Shown: positions 18,299 through 28,154 of the stretch, one piece after another | Layout of the letters: every line of letters starts with the position of its first letter | Position numbering within the stretch: position 1 is the first letter of the stretch | Source of the DNA: Trypanosoma brucei gambiense DAL972 | Lineage: Eukaryota; Euglenozoa; Kinetoplastea; Trypanosomatida; Trypanosomatidae | Assembly: GCF_000210295.1 (NCBI RefSeq) | Contig: NC_026742.1 | Location: forward strand, 1,674,001 to 1,738,000 | DNA: 64,000 nt | Direction of reading: 5' to 3' | Notes under the pieces: generated by a model | Database searches by the model: none | Told to the model about the DNA's origin: nothing | What the model saw: only the letters and a program-made list of their open reading frames with translations | Translations under genes and position numbers: made by a program

Positions 18299-20059
18299 AT
18301 GCACTGGCCGCACGGAAAATGCGGTATAGTGCTAACGGTAAGGTTACCACTGTTGGTGGTGGATGCTATGCCCCGGAGGAACTTTCTGCGTGCACCTCTT
18401 TCACATTCATTTATGCATATCGGTTTTGCAATTATGTCGCAACGGCGTTGGCAATCGACCATAGGTGAGCAGCGGCCCACCGCACGTCGCTCAAAGAATG
18501 CCTACAGCCATCCTTTGGCGCCCAAAGATCCCGCTTCCCGCAACATCGTTGTTCCGGATGCTGTTCACGCAAAGGTGGGCTCACCAGATACGCTTCCCGC
18601 CGAGATATTGCAGAAACGGGCACAACGCGCCTTACTCATGCAGTTGCAGCAGAATGTTATATGGGAAGGTACAGTAATAAGTGACGAACGGCACCATCTC
18701 ATACAGCATTTCGTCAAACTTCGCCAAAACCCAAAATACCGCTCGTCGAAACAAATGATGGTTGTTGGGGGCAGGCATTTGCTGCACGAACTGCACAAGC
18801 GAGGGTACACACCGAGACATCTGCTCGTCCGTGAGGGACAACAAAAACCGAAGTGGGCAACGAATACGGGGGTTAAAACGGAAATTATTCGGGTGGACCG
18901 ACACGTAGCCGATGTCTGCTCCCCCGGTAACGATGGTTTCATAGGTGACTTTGATATCCCAAAGCCACCCCCAAAGGAAAGTCTCATAGCAAACAAGCAG
19001 AGGTTTGATCGCGTACTTGTGCTTGACAACGTGGATGATCCCGGTCTTCTTGGTACAGTGTTACGTACAGCGGCCGGGTTTCACTATGACGCGGTTATAG
19101 CGACAAATCATTGTGCAGATTTATACGATCATCGGGTGATTCGCGCAGCTCGCGGTGCCCATTTCCAAAAGGCTGTTCCCATTTATACGTTGAAGGAGGA
19201 AGATGGAGATAACGTGTACGGAATGTTGAACCACATTCTGCAAAGAAACGATTTGTCACCCGTCTGCTTTGCAGCGAGGGATGATAACGACGCAACTGAC
19301 GAACTGGGTGACCTTGTCAGACAGTTACGGTCTGGTTGCGCTCAGCCCAAATCGCGGACCTCACCTTGCGGATCCCCAGCGGTAAAGCGGGAAACACTTA
19401 GTGATTACTGTCGCAATAACTTTACTAAAAGCGATGCGAAGGGTCAACTTCTCATGGTTGGGCCCAATCACAAACGTAATTCAGTTCGGCGTTGGTCAAA
19501 ACAACTTAGCATACCAGTGACCCAATTGCTTCTGGACGAAGTATCGCAGACTGATGCTCTCATCGCCTTTTCTGTTGTGCTTCACGCCCTGCGGCCACAT
19601 GGTAATTGGGACTACCTTCCCCTTCACAACAACCAGGAGCAACAGGAGACAGCTTCATTGGAACTTCAGGGGATGAAGGCCTCTGTGGATATTGGACCCA
19701 ATCGGTTCGATTTAAATGAGAAGGATCTTAGCCTTGATGAAGAAGAGCAAGTGGAGAAAGCGCGGCTAGATAACGAATTGATGCGCTGGCGACGCCTACA
19801 ACGTGCACAAGGAAGTGACTATGACCATTGGATGGAGGCGGAGACGCGGCGCATCCAAGAGATGGCATCTAACGAGAGCCGCAAGCAAGTTAGTCCCTGG
19901 GCACGGCTTCGAACGCGCTGGCAGAAGGGTGCAGTAGGGATGCCGCCGTGGGTCCCGAATATTGTTGATGAGTATCGCACGCCACTTGACAGAGATGCTT
20001 TACGGGTAGAAAGGGAGGTAAGCGAGTCTCATGTTAGACCGGAGAATTACGACAGGTGA
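18299..20059 (+). CDS. SpoU/TrmH-family RNA 2'-O-methyltransferase-like protein, probably mitochondrial
   Basis: 586 residues related to TrmH/SpoU methyltransferases (MRM3-type), which make 2'-O-methyl ribose in rRNA or tRNA. Residues about 235-290 contain an N-terminal SpoU substrate-binding helix region followed by motif 1, LDNVDDPGLLGTVLRTAAGF: the catalytic arginine is present but the usual asparagine is leucine. Motifs 2 and 3 (LMVGPNHKRNS and IPVTQLLLDEVSQTDA) align with GSEG and IPM-SLNVSVA but lack the key Glu and Asn, so activity is doubtful. The N-terminus is basic and hydrophobic and ends in RRWQST, like a mitochondrial targeting sequence. A second in-frame ATG at 18368 (MPRRNFLRAP) is an equally good start. 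A charged C-terminal extension of about 130 residues is extra. Kinetoplastid mitoribosome assembly uses SpoU-family factors, which fits, but the assignment is inference. Confidence 0.75.
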   Translation: MHWPHGKCGIVLTVRLPLLVVDAMPRRNFLRAPLSHSFMHIGFAIMSQRRWQSTIGEQRPTARRSKNAYSHPLAPKDPASRNIVVPDAVHAKVGSPDTLPAEILQKRAQRALLMQLQQNVIWEGTVISDERHHLIQHFVKLRQNPKYRSSKQMMVVGGRHLLHELHKRGYTPRHLLVREGQQKPKWATNTGVKTEIIRVDRHVADVCSPGNDGFIGDFDIPKPPPKESLIANKQRFDRVLVLDNVDDPGLLGTVLRTAAGFHYDAVIATNHCADLYDHRVIRAARGAHFQKAVPIYTLKEEDGDNVYGMLNHILQRNDLSPVCFAARDDNDATDELGDLVRQLRSGCAQPKSRTSPCGSPAVKRETLSDYCRNNFTKSDAKGQLLMVGPNHKRNSVRRWSKQLSIPVTQLLLDEVSQTDALIAFSVVLHALRPHGNWDYLPLHNNQEQQETASLELQGMKASVDIGPNRFDLNEKDLSLDEEEQVEKARLDNELMRWRRLQRAQGSDYDHWMEAETRRIQEMASNESRKQVSPWARLRTRWQKGAVGMPPWVPNIVDEYRTPLDRDALRVEREVSESHVRPENYDR

Positions 20060-20262
20060 GCGAGCGAATAATTTGATGAATGTGGTGTGGTGTGCTGAGG
20101 GTTGCGTGATAACTTAAATGGGTTGACAACACAAGAGCTTCTGGACCTCACTTATATCTATCACGAATAGAGAACCAATTGTTTGATTTGTCCTTATTTG
20201 TAGCTTTTCAGCCATTTCGCTTCTGTTGTTATTGCTCTCTGAGTTGTTTATAGAAGGTGCCA

Positions 20263-20685
20263 ATGACGTTGTATTCTATTTACATCTTCAATCGATATGG
20301 TGACAACATATTCTACAAGGAGTGGAATCGAACTACGGCGCCTCAGGAGGGTGAGGCGGGGCTTGTAGCTGGATTCATATATACGCTACAGCACTTCTCA
20401 TCGCAGCTTTCGTCCTCTGGAGAGGGTGGCTTTTACGCAGTTCGGACTCCGCTTTACAAACTTCATTATAACGAGACAATGACTGGTTATCGCGTTGCAC
20501 TTCTAAGTGACAAGGATCTCAAGACAGATGTGGTGCAGAACGTCTTGCGTAAGATGTTTAGTGATGTTTTCCAAAGGTACGTAACAAAGGATCCCAACTA
20601 CAGTCACACGCAGGGTTGTGTAATCACTTCCACAGCGTTTGGGGAAGCCCTGGACCAGTTTTTTCACTCTCAGAAGATCCTTTAG
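20263..20685 (+). CDS. BET5: TRAPP complex subunit BET5/TRAPPC1
   Basis: A 140-residue longin/sybindin-fold subunit of the TRAPP tethering complexes, which act on Rab1/Ypt1 in ER-Golgi traffic. The start MTLYSIYIFNRYGDNIFYKEW closely matches the BET5/TRAPPC1 N-terminus (T-I-Y-S-F-Y-I-F-R-G-Y-REW). The central FYAVRTPLYKLHYNETMTGYR strand pair and the C-terminal amphipathic helix ending in DQFFHSQKIL are also family-like. The ATG at 20263 is chosen: the frame reaches only two codons further, to a GTG. Length is normal for the family. TRS120, another TRAPP subunit, is encoded in this same window at 49570, but I see no link beyond sharing a transcription unit. Confidence 0.9.
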   Translation: MTLYSIYIFNRYGDNIFYKEWNRTTAPQEGEAGLVAGFIYTLQHFSSQLSSSGEGGFYAVRTPLYKLHYNETMTGYRVALLSDKDLKTDVVQNVLRKMFSDVFQRYVTKDPNYSHTQGCVITSTAFGEALDQFFHSQKIL

Positions 20686-21005
20686 CTTGCTGTAACTCCG
20701 ACGCATGCATCGAGAAAACCGCATGAAATTTTCCAAAGGGAAGGAACACGTGGTTTCGTCCGAAGTTTGAACATTTGAAGTGAAGCGAGGAGACGAGAGA
20801 AGTTTGTGGTGATTCCCCTCTGTCCCCATGCTACCAACACGTGAATGGAACCGTCCGCCATATATAAGGATACTCTTTTTCATCCTTTCTGCTTTGTTGT
20901 GCGTTTAACGACAAATTATCTACTCACATTCATCGCATCTCCGCTTTTCAACTTCTCCAGTTCTCATCATTTTCGCCAGCAGTAGCTTGGAATTAATATC
21001 GTACA
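20686..21005 (+). other. short intergenic region with acceptor for the kinase gene
   Basis: 320 bases, with a pyrimidine-rich run at 20930-20977 and AG at 20959-20960, 20978-20979 and 20981-20982 just before the ATG at 21006. No gene. Confidence 0.6.
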
Positions 21006-23069
21006 ATGGATGACGGAACTGGCCACCTCCTTCGGCCTCACTCCATTATTGGTATGGGTGCATATGGCACAGTTTTCAAGGCCTTTCGGCTCGCAAAAGA
21101 GCGTGCAGGAGACGAAGAAGCGTGGGAACGAGAAGGAAAACCGGTGGCAGTGAAGCAAACTATTTTCTCGGAGGTTACCGAAGACATTACCGTTGTGCTG
21201 AAAGAAGTTTCTTATTTGAGCAACCTTCAGCATCCCAACATCGTCACCTACTACACCGCCTTTACAGGTCAGGGCAAACTCGAAAGCATCTCGCAAGCCA
21301 AGCGAACCAGCGCAGAGTTAGGTGCGCCTACCAAGGAACCCGGGTCGAAGAGGAACGCAGAGGGAAAGGTACCAAAATCATCACTGAGCTTCTCCACTGA
21401 ACCTTCCTTGTGTATTGTTGAGGAGCTCGTGGAAGGCGCCTCCGTTGCTAAGGTAATAAAAATGGCTGCGGAGCAAAGTGTAAAGCAAATGACGGAAGCG
21501 GAGATAGCTGCGGTTGTGTACGATGTTCTGCAAGCACTTTTGTACATCCACGAGGAGTGTCAACTGGTCCACCGCGATATCAAACCCCTGAATATGTTGC
21601 TTGATCGTAACGCCTCTTCTGTGAAACTTTGCGACTTTGGTACGTGCGCAGACCTGAGCCAGCAAGATGGGCGGTTTACTGTCATTGGTACCATCGGTTG
21701 GATTGCCCCCGAAGTTTTGGATAGTGGAATGATGGACCATCGCTCAGGGCACATCACTTCCCATAGTTTTCCGTCGGATGTTTGGTCGTTAGGTGTCTCT
21801 GCATTGGAGATGACGCAGGTGGGGATGACCAGATCCGCTTTATCAGAGTACATCAAGGACCTCTCCGTTATGCCATGCTCTGTCCAAGAAACGGTGACGG
21901 GTTCGCGCAAGAGTTTTCTTCAGGAGAAGCTGCCAACTGGTCACCTACGTGACTTTATTGCTTGCTGCTTGCGCAGGGATCCGCAGATACGCCCAAAAGT
22001 GCGCCAGTTACTTGAGCATAAGTTAATCGTAACGAGTGGCGTGGCAAATGCGAAGGAACGCAGCGCTAAAATAGCGGGTATTATCGCAGCAGTGACCATC
22101 GCAGGGAAGAAAAAAATCGGTAACAATGAGAAGATGAACGATGAGGCAATTGTTCTCCCACAATTCGCAGATTCAACGCTGACAAAGAACCGGTGCATGG
22201 AGGCTGTTGCTGCCCTGAAGCGTGAGTTCTTTGCGGCACAGGCACCGTTGCTAGAAACTTCGCGGTACTCTTGGTGCACACCCTCCCATATTTCTCGGAT
22301 GACGACGTCGGATGACTTCCGTAACCTGCCAAAGCCACCAAAGCTGCTGGATCCGGAAATGAGCACCAATGCAAAAGTCTCTCTGCCAAGTCGCAGCTCT
22401 GAAGCCGCTAAGTCTCTCTTTGACGCGGTTGTAGTTCCAGCAACAGTAGAAAGTCAACGAACAGTGTTGAACATTGTGGGTCAATATCGTAAATTGGGTG
22501 GTGTACATACCAGCGATGGTTGGGCAGATATTGACAATAGGGCTGCAGCTTGCTATACATTTGAGGAGCTGGCGTGCAAGAACATCAAGCATGAGACTTT
22601 TGTTCAACTTCACGATGACCTTATACGGTGCTTCAAGGCGTGTTGCATGTCAATTCCAGACTTTGAAGCAACCTTTCTTCCTGCCTTCTTGCAGGCGTTA
22701 ACGTCGCCTGGGGATTTGTATGATGTACGGCGGTTTATCGCATATGTGCACCAGCTACAAAGAGATGACCTCAGGCACACCTACCACGGCCGCCTCGATG
22801 CTGGTGATTCAAAAAGGGACGCGGCACGGAAAGCTAGCTGCTCCCAGCAACAACCACCATTACCGAATCTAACGGCGGCTGATTGGATGCGCTTTCCTAG
22901 AATGCCTCAGTCGATGGGGTGTATAGGGACTAGTGGCAATATCGGTGGAGACAAGAGTGATACGTCCACCGATGGTCTACGGCATCAGGCGCCACTAGTA
23001 AGTCCACCGGCTTATTTATACAATAAATGGTTGAAGGAGAAACAAGCAAGGGCTATGGGTCCCATATGA
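21006..23069 (+). CDS. serine/threonine protein kinase (STE-like)
   Basis: 687 residues with an N-terminal protein kinase domain of about 340 residues, looking complete and active: glycine loop GMGAYGTVF (16-24), VAVK with Lys50, candidate alpha-C Glu67, catalytic loop HRDIKPLN with Asp191 and Asn196, DFG at 210-212, and APE at 234-236. The APE approach (TVIGTIGWIAPEVL) and the DVWSLGVSALEM helix resemble STE11/STE20 kinases. There is an insertion of about 45 polar residues (90-135) between the N-lobe strands, and a 345-residue C-terminal region with no domain I recognise, basic at first and helical near 505-590. Substrate is unknown. The ATG at 21006 is the first after three closely spaced splice acceptors. 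Confidence 0.88.
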   Translation: MDDGTGHLLRPHSIIGMGAYGTVFKAFRLAKERAGDEEAWEREGKPVAVKQTIFSEVTEDITVVLKEVSYLSNLQHPNIVTYYTAFTGQGKLESISQAKRTSAELGAPTKEPGSKRNAEGKVPKSSLSFSTEPSLCIVEELVEGASVAKVIKMAAEQSVKQMTEAEIAAVVYDVLQALLYIHEECQLVHRDIKPLNMLLDRNASSVKLCDFGTCADLSQQDGRFTVIGTIGWIAPEVLDSGMMDHRSGHITSHSFPSDVWSLGVSALEMTQVGMTRSALSEYIKDLSVMPCSVQETVTGSRKSFLQEKLPTGHLRDFIACCLRRDPQIRPKVRQLLEHKLIVTSGVANAKERSAKIAGIIAAVTIAGKKKIGNNEKMNDEAIVLPQFADSTLTKNRCMEAVAALKREFFAAQAPLLETSRYSWCTPSHISRMTTSDDFRNLPKPPKLLDPEMSTNAKVSLPSRSSEAAKSLFDAVVVPATVESQRTVLNIVGQYRKLGGVHTSDGWADIDNRAAACYTFEELACKNIKHETFVQLHDDLIRCFKACCMSIPDFEATFLPAFLQALTSPGDLYDVRRFIAYVHQLQRDDLRHTYHGRLDAGDSKRDAARKASCSQQQPPLPNLTAADWMRFPRMPQSMGCIGTSGNIGGDKSDTSTDGLRHQAPLVSPPAYLYNKWLKEKQARAMGPI

Positions 23070-23610
23070 GACGTTGGACTACAACCCCACAAACCGCAGC
23101 TCCCCTTCCCGTCGGTTTTTTCTTACTTTATGTCTCTGAAACTTTACAGAGACAGATTTTCTTTGCTCTGCATACTCGTGACTTTATTCTTCTGACTGCT
23201 ACGCATGACCGTAAGTGAATTTGGGAATAATCGGTGCAGTATTGGATGGACAGTTGAATAGATGGCACATGTTTCTGACGAGGCAGGTGAGTAATGCTTT
23301 ACTTGTTTACTGTTATGGCCGTCGTGCGCGACAATTTTTTTCCTGCCTACTGATTGATCATTTTTCGTTTTATTTCTACTGACTTACTAACAGCTCATCC
23401 TTGTAAAGCATACGGCGCCCAAGATCGGGAAATCGCAGTTCAGAGGTGTGTGCACACAAGTCTATACACACATAGACGAAAGGGAGAGTGCGTGCTCACA
23501 GCTTCCAAAGAAGTGGTGTCTAAGTGCCAAAACAAGTAAAAAGGATAACTTCTATCGTTGATCCCCTTAGATCTGCGCAGTTCCTACTTTATCCGCTAGT
23601 TACCGTCATC
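23070..23610 (+). other. intergenic region before the small basic protein gene
   Basis: 540 bases; T-rich at 23331-23385 and pyrimidine-rich near 23540-23600, with several AGs. The nearby CGCAG at 23576-23580 could be the acceptor. No gene seen. Confidence 0.5.
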
Positions 23611-24033
23611 ATGACGAAACTGGTGCGCAAACTCAAACAAATGGCCAAGAAAAGGGCCCACCGAAATACCGTGTTGAAGCGTAAGGCAGAGCGGGCTCAA
23701 AAAGAACTTGAGGAAAATGCCAAACGAGAAAAAGAACGGTTGGAGCGGGAGACAACACTCGAGATGCAGCGGGTTGCCCGAGGTGATGAAGCTTCAGCTA
23801 CCGGGGAATCAACGGGGCTAAGCAATAAGGTAATGCGTGTAGTAGGAGATCTAATGTTAGAACTACCAAAACAAAGGGCGAAGAAGCAAGTGTCACGTAA
23901 GCAGGCGAAGCGCAAGGAGGCCGCTCGAGAACGTGGCGAAGCAATTGCCGCCCAAATGGGAAAGAAATGGGAGGCAAAAAAACGACGTGTGAAGCAGCGG
24001 GCGCAGATCCGGAATGAGGATCTGCATGATTAA
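23611..24033 (+). CDS. small highly basic coiled-coil protein of unknown function
   Basis: 140 residues, extremely rich in Lys and Arg with Glu-rich heptads. Residues about 5-55 and 90-140 look like charged single helices or coiled coils, joined by a small less charged segment (VMRVVGDLMLELP). Runs such as KKRAHRNTVLKRKAERA and KKRRVKQRAQ could serve as nuclear or nucleolar localization signals, so a role in ribosome biogenesis or RNA binding is plausible but not demonstrated. The reading frame extends upstream to a GTG at 23524, yet the ATG at 23611 is the first ATG and follows a pyrimidine-rich run with CGCAG, so it is chosen. No family recognised. Confidence 0.7.
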   Translation: MTKLVRKLKQMAKKRAHRNTVLKRKAERAQKELEENAKREKERLERETTLEMQRVARGDEASATGESTGLSNKVMRVVGDLMLELPKQRAKKQVSRKQAKRKEAARERGEAIAAQMGKKWEAKKRRVKQRAQIRNEDLHD

Positions 24034-24348
24034 ACCAGAACATGAGGTTGCTGATTGCAAGACCATGTTTATCGTGCTTGTGCACTTGCATGATGTTTTT
24101 TAAGTCGCAGCGGATCGCAGTGTCGCAGGAACTTACTTTACTATTGGAGTACTATCACCATCGAGCGGCATGTTTGCACCTGTGTTCATGTCCGCAACTC
24201 ACCTTAACTTGAGTAGAACCTCTCATTAGAATTCCCTTTTTTTTTCTTTGTTCTTTGCTTTTCATCCACACGTAGGTACTTTTTATTTTTCTATTTTGCC
24301 TCACCTAGTCGGCTTTCGTTGACAGTTGAGTTATTTTCCCTGCCGAAA
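24034..24348 (+). other. intergenic region with polypyrimidine tract for LEO1
   Basis: 315 bases, with a T-rich tract around 24235-24300 and AG at CACGTAG and CACCTAG, both upstream of the ATG at 24349. No gene. Confidence 0.6.
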
Positions 24349-26091
24349 ATGTATCGACACGGTCTGGAATCAGAAGAACAACGGCATGAGGATCTTCTAT
24401 TACTTCCCACGCAATCGGACACGCAGACGACGGAGGAAAGAACAACGGCGAACCCAACCACTCAGGGTGCCACTGATGAGGGTGGCAGCGGTGCTGCAGA
24501 TGGGGAAGGTGCAGCGACTTACCTCACACCGCGTGCAGTGAGTGTGGACTCTGATTTAACCTTGGAAGACCTCTTTGGTCCGCTCTTTTATGTGGACGAG
24601 TCACTAGTAGTAGTGGATCCCGCCCTACTTGGATCTCGAAGTTTACTGCGGCGATTCTTTGGGGACACTATATGCGAGACAGATGTGGACATTACGAGCG
24701 ACAATGAAGAAGCGCTAAGAAAAGAGGTGGAATTGGCCAGGAAGGAGGCTTGTGTAAACTATGTCTATGAATTATTTGGTGAGGAAGGTGCAGCAATTAT
24801 CGGTACTCAGGAGCCTAAGCCATTCGATTGCTTAGTTTCTTCTGTACCAGATAAACAGAATGTTGGTCTTTATGAGGAAATGTGGCTTACGGATATGCCA
24901 AAAATTGCCCCTAACCGTCAGACACTTCACATGGAACCGCGGCCGTACGTTTCTTCAAACCCTTCGGCTCCATTGAGAAGCACGGAGCGGAGCCTTTATA
25001 CAACACAGAACGTCATCCGGTGGTCGATTGGCTGCCGCGACAAGTTATTTGTTAGCAATGCACGCATTGTGCGATGGAGTGACGGTAGCACCACATTGCG
25101 GGTTGGCAGTGACTCTTTCCCGTTACAGCTGTCAAGAGATAACGCAATCACAATGCTGGCATCTCCATCCGCGATTAGTAAGGGAGACCTCACTTTACCC
25201 GCGATGGTTTCTGTAATCAACCCCAGTAAACACTTCGTTGCAGAATGCAACAGTGCAGCTTCAATTGAAAAAGCTGTTAACGAAGAGAATCAACGGATCA
25301 GGTCTGTGTCGGCCCAGCACAACCTTGCATACAGTGTTCCAACACTTCCAAGGGTTGACTGGAACAATTTAGCTGCATCTGGAACACCTGAAGGGGAGTT
25401 CCTCGCGAGGTCGTACAATCTTCGTAAAAAGATGATGGAACAAAGGAAGAACAGAGGAGAACCCATGACGCTTACTGAGCAGCTGCAAATGGAAAGTGAA
25501 CTATTTGAGAAATTGCAGAGTCTCAGTGCCAAGGAGCTTCTGGAGCAACAGCAGGAACAGGAGCGACAAGCAGCCCTCCGCTCTCTGACGCGGCAGAATC
25601 AGACAGCTCATCGCCGTCGTTTCGAGAGGACTGTAGAGCTTGAAGGTGGTGAATATCGTGAGGGACATAATAGTATGGGTGGGGGTAATACTGGCTTGAA
25701 CGGTGGAGACTTTGATAATAATGATGAGGATGAAGAAATCGAAGATGATTACGAAACAATGCTGGAAAACGTGCGGCGCAAGCGGCAGCGAGAAGACGAT
25801 GAAGCTGATGCGAAACATGCTTGCAATATTCGCTTGTATGAACAAGCAAGGGCGGGGCAGTACGGCAGCCTCATAGATTCCATGCAGGATCTTCTTTCTC
25901 AACTCCCGGACGGTTCCATTGCTCGGGAAAGCGTGGACGAAACGGTTGAGTTCCTTCGTGCTGGGTCTTTTTCCCCTGCGGTCGTCATTAAGGAGGTTCC
26001 ACTGATGCTGGAGGGAGTGGCGAGTGAGTGCCCGGATGTTGACATCGGTAAGGTGAGGGAGGAATTGCGCAAGCTACATGAGCGAAAGTGA
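24349..26091 (+). CDS. LEO1: Paf1 complex subunit LEO1
   Basis: 580 residues. LEO1 is a chromatin- and RNA polymerase II-associated subunit of the Paf1 elongation complex. The diagnostic segment sits at about residues 221-254: NVIRWSIGCRDKLFVSNARI followed by VRWSDGSTTLRVG, matching the Leo1 core (N-T-I-R-W-R ... S-N-A-R-I-V-R-W-S-D-G-S-L-G). The N-terminus is acidic and low-complexity, and the C-terminal third is charged with DDEDEEIEDDYE and RKRQREDDEADAK-type stretches, both typical of LEO1. The final 100 residues form a more ordered helical tail. The upstream frame reaches 24319 but through a TTG; 24349 is the first ATG. Because most trypanosome genes lack individual promoters, Paf1C here probably affects elongation across polycistrons (inference). 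Confidence 0.85.
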   Translation: MYRHGLESEEQRHEDLLLLPTQSDTQTTEERTTANPTTQGATDEGGSGAADGEGAATYLTPRAVSVDSDLTLEDLFGPLFYVDESLVVVDPALLGSRSLLRRFFGDTICETDVDITSDNEEALRKEVELARKEACVNYVYELFGEEGAAIIGTQEPKPFDCLVSSVPDKQNVGLYEEMWLTDMPKIAPNRQTLHMEPRPYVSSNPSAPLRSTERSLYTTQNVIRWSIGCRDKLFVSNARIVRWSDGSTTLRVGSDSFPLQLSRDNAITMLASPSAISKGDLTLPAMVSVINPSKHFVAECNSAASIEKAVNEENQRIRSVSAQHNLAYSVPTLPRVDWNNLAASGTPEGEFLARSYNLRKKMMEQRKNRGEPMTLTEQLQMESELFEKLQSLSAKELLEQQQEQERQAALRSLTRQNQTAHRRRFERTVELEGGEYREGHNSMGGGNTGLNGGDFDNNDEDEEIEDDYETMLENVRRKRQREDDEADAKHACNIRLYEQARAGQYGSLIDSMQDLLSQLPDGSIARESVDETVEFLRAGSFSPAVVIKEVPLMLEGVASECPDVDIGKVREELRKLHERK

Positions 26092-26798
26092 CCGAGATAG
26101 GGATATACCGGTGTCACGTGCTCTCACTGTTCGGATCACCTGCTCGTGTTGATGCTGTTGTTCATGTTTCCTTTCTTGTTTCTGTGGTGGTGGTTGATTA
26201 CGTATTGCATATCCCTAAGAGCCGCACCTGCAGTATTGGGAGGGAAGAAGAAAAAAATCTTGATGGAAAGATCTGGCAGATCTTACCCTGGCAGCGTCTG
26301 ATTTTTACTAACAGCCTCCCCCTCTATCAATCCTCGCACGCACACGCAAAAGCCGACACCGCGGTGGCGTGGGAGTTTCAAAATGATCCACGACAGAATG
26401 CGAAGACAGGGTCACTTCGATACGGAGAAATGAGGGGGATGTGAGTATGGTAGAAATATATATATATATTACTGAGTTCGTTTACCTCATCTTTTAAACC
26501 GCGACATTTTCTTCCCTGTTGTGGGAAATCCCAGGGGTTCCCCTTATTTCGAAGAGTAAAAATAATTTTGAAGTGCAAGCCCTGGCACCTTGTGTAATTT
26601 GTTGGAGAGTTGCGTTTTTTTTTTTTGTCCCGCTGCCCACTCTCCTTTTTTCTCATCCCTTTTTTTCTTCGCCTCACTATAATGTACTTTCATGTGCTCA
26701 CCAGTCCGCATTTAAAAAATTGTTTTCTCATTCTTTGCGATTACCGAATCATCGTCTCTTGCTTATACGATATTTCTTACTATATTTGTGTTTAGGGA
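26092..26798 (+). other. intergenic region before the NifS-like gene
   Basis: About 700 bases, with a TA run at 26457-26470, T-rich tracts at 26613-26670 and an AG at 26702-26703 that could be the acceptor. A closer AG at 26794-26795 would leave almost no 5' UTR before the ATG at 26799. Confidence 0.55.
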
Positions 26799-28154
26799 AT
26801 GTGTAGCATTGAGGGCCCACCACTCAAAAAACTGCGACCGCAGCCGCTCACGCCCACAGATCCTATTCCCATTTATTTGGACTACAATGCCACTACACCA
26901 CTCTGCATGGAATCTTGGAGGGCCATGTCGGCTGTTGTACCATTTTCGTGGGGGAACCCCAGTTCAGTCCATCCATATGGTTTGGCGGCAAAATTTGTGC
27001 TGGATGAGGCGAGGGGGAAAGTAGCAAACGCCATTCGTGCGGTAACTCCTGCGAATGTTATTTTCACTTCGGGTGGGACGGAGGCTAATAACTTAGCAAT
27101 AATCGGCGGGTTCACGGCATTGCGGGAACGGCTTCCAAGTCGACACTATATAATTACGACAAACGTTGAGCACCCCGCCGTTGAGGAAGTGTTAAAGTTT
27201 TTGGAAAGAGAGCATTCGGCAGTGGTGAAGGGAGGAGATAGACGCATGTCAGGTGGAAAAAAGCAACAGCCACCACCCGTAGAGGTGTACCGCTTCCCTG
27301 TCGATCCTAGGACCGGTTGCGTGCGCACCGACGAGTGGCGCAAACTTCTACTCGAACTTCCGGGTGGTCCACAAAACGTTGCACTAGTAACAGTGATGCA
27401 CGCCAACAATGAAATTGGTGGTATTAATCCTATTGATGACCTCGTGAAACTTGTGAAGGAAATATGTGGTGAGGAAACACTGTTTCACACTGATGCAGCA
27501 CAATCTATCGGGAAAGTGCCCGTAAATGTCAGCGCCATGCGCGTTGACATGCTGTCCATTTGTTCGCACAAATTCTATGGCCCAAAGGGTGTTGGTGCGT
27601 TATATGTCAGGGATGGTGTGCGTATACGAAATATTCTCTTCGGAGCAAATCATGAAAATGGTGCACGCCCAGGCACAGAGAATGTGCTCTTGGTAACAGG
27701 TATGGCGGAGGCGCTTCATGTGGCCTGCAAGAACCTAACCGCAAACGCTGCCACAATGCGCAATACTCGCGACGAATTATTTCGGGTGATAAAGCAAGAA
27801 GTTTCCAAGGTGGGTATGGATTGTGTGTTGAATGGTGACATCGACCATGCTCTTCCTAATACATTGAGTGTTGCATTGTTTAAAGTGACAGATAGTGGTA
27901 AGCGAAGATACATTTCCGCCCACGGACTCATTCAGGCGGTCGGTGATAAGGTGTGCATGTCCTCGGGCGCGGCCTGCCATTCTGCAGAGGAGAACGTTGT
28001 TGTTTCCGCCTCACTGCGCAGCGTTGGTGTGGATTTGGATCGTGCGGTAGGCACACTCCGTCTTTCTACAGGACGAACAACAACGATGGCGGAGGTGCGG
28101 CGAGCGGCTCGCATCATTGTTCGGCGGGCCGTGCAACAGTTCGGTGAGTTTTAG
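26799..28154 (+). CDS. SCLY: selenocysteine lyase-like / NifS-family PLP enzyme
   Basis: 451 residues of the class V aminotransferase fold (cysteine desulfurase/selenocysteine lyase). Visible: LDYNATTPL at 27-35, the TSGGTEANNLAI PLP-phosphate motif, HTDAAQSIGKV, and SICSHKFYGPKG with the PLP Schiff-base lysine K258. ENGARPGTENV follows. The catalytic cysteine C393 sits in SSGAACHS. The GAACHS context and the LRLSTGRTTTMAEV tail resemble vertebrate SCLY more than mitochondrial NFS1 (SSGSACTS), so decomposition of selenocysteine to alanine and selenide is the preferred reaction. Cysteine desulfurase activity cannot be excluded. The N-terminus lacks a mitochondrial presequence and has a short basic PPLKKLRP stretch. 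Start chosen because the next ATG would delete the LDYNATTPL motif. Confidence 0.8.
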   Translation: MCSIEGPPLKKLRPQPLTPTDPIPIYLDYNATTPLCMESWRAMSAVVPFSWGNPSSVHPYGLAAKFVLDEARGKVANAIRAVTPANVIFTSGGTEANNLAIIGGFTALRERLPSRHYIITTNVEHPAVEEVLKFLEREHSAVVKGGDRRMSGGKKQQPPPVEVYRFPVDPRTGCVRTDEWRKLLLELPGGPQNVALVTVMHANNEIGGINPIDDLVKLVKEICGEETLFHTDAAQSIGKVPVNVSAMRVDMLSICSHKFYGPKGVGALYVRDGVRIRNILFGANHENGARPGTENVLLVTGMAEALHVACKNLTANAATMRNTRDELFRVIKQEVSKVGMDCVLNGDIDHALPNTLSVALFKVTDSGKRRYISAHGLIQAVGDKVCMSSGAACHSAEENVVVSASLRSVGVDLDRAVGTLRLSTGRTTTMAEVRRAARIIVRRAVQQFGEF

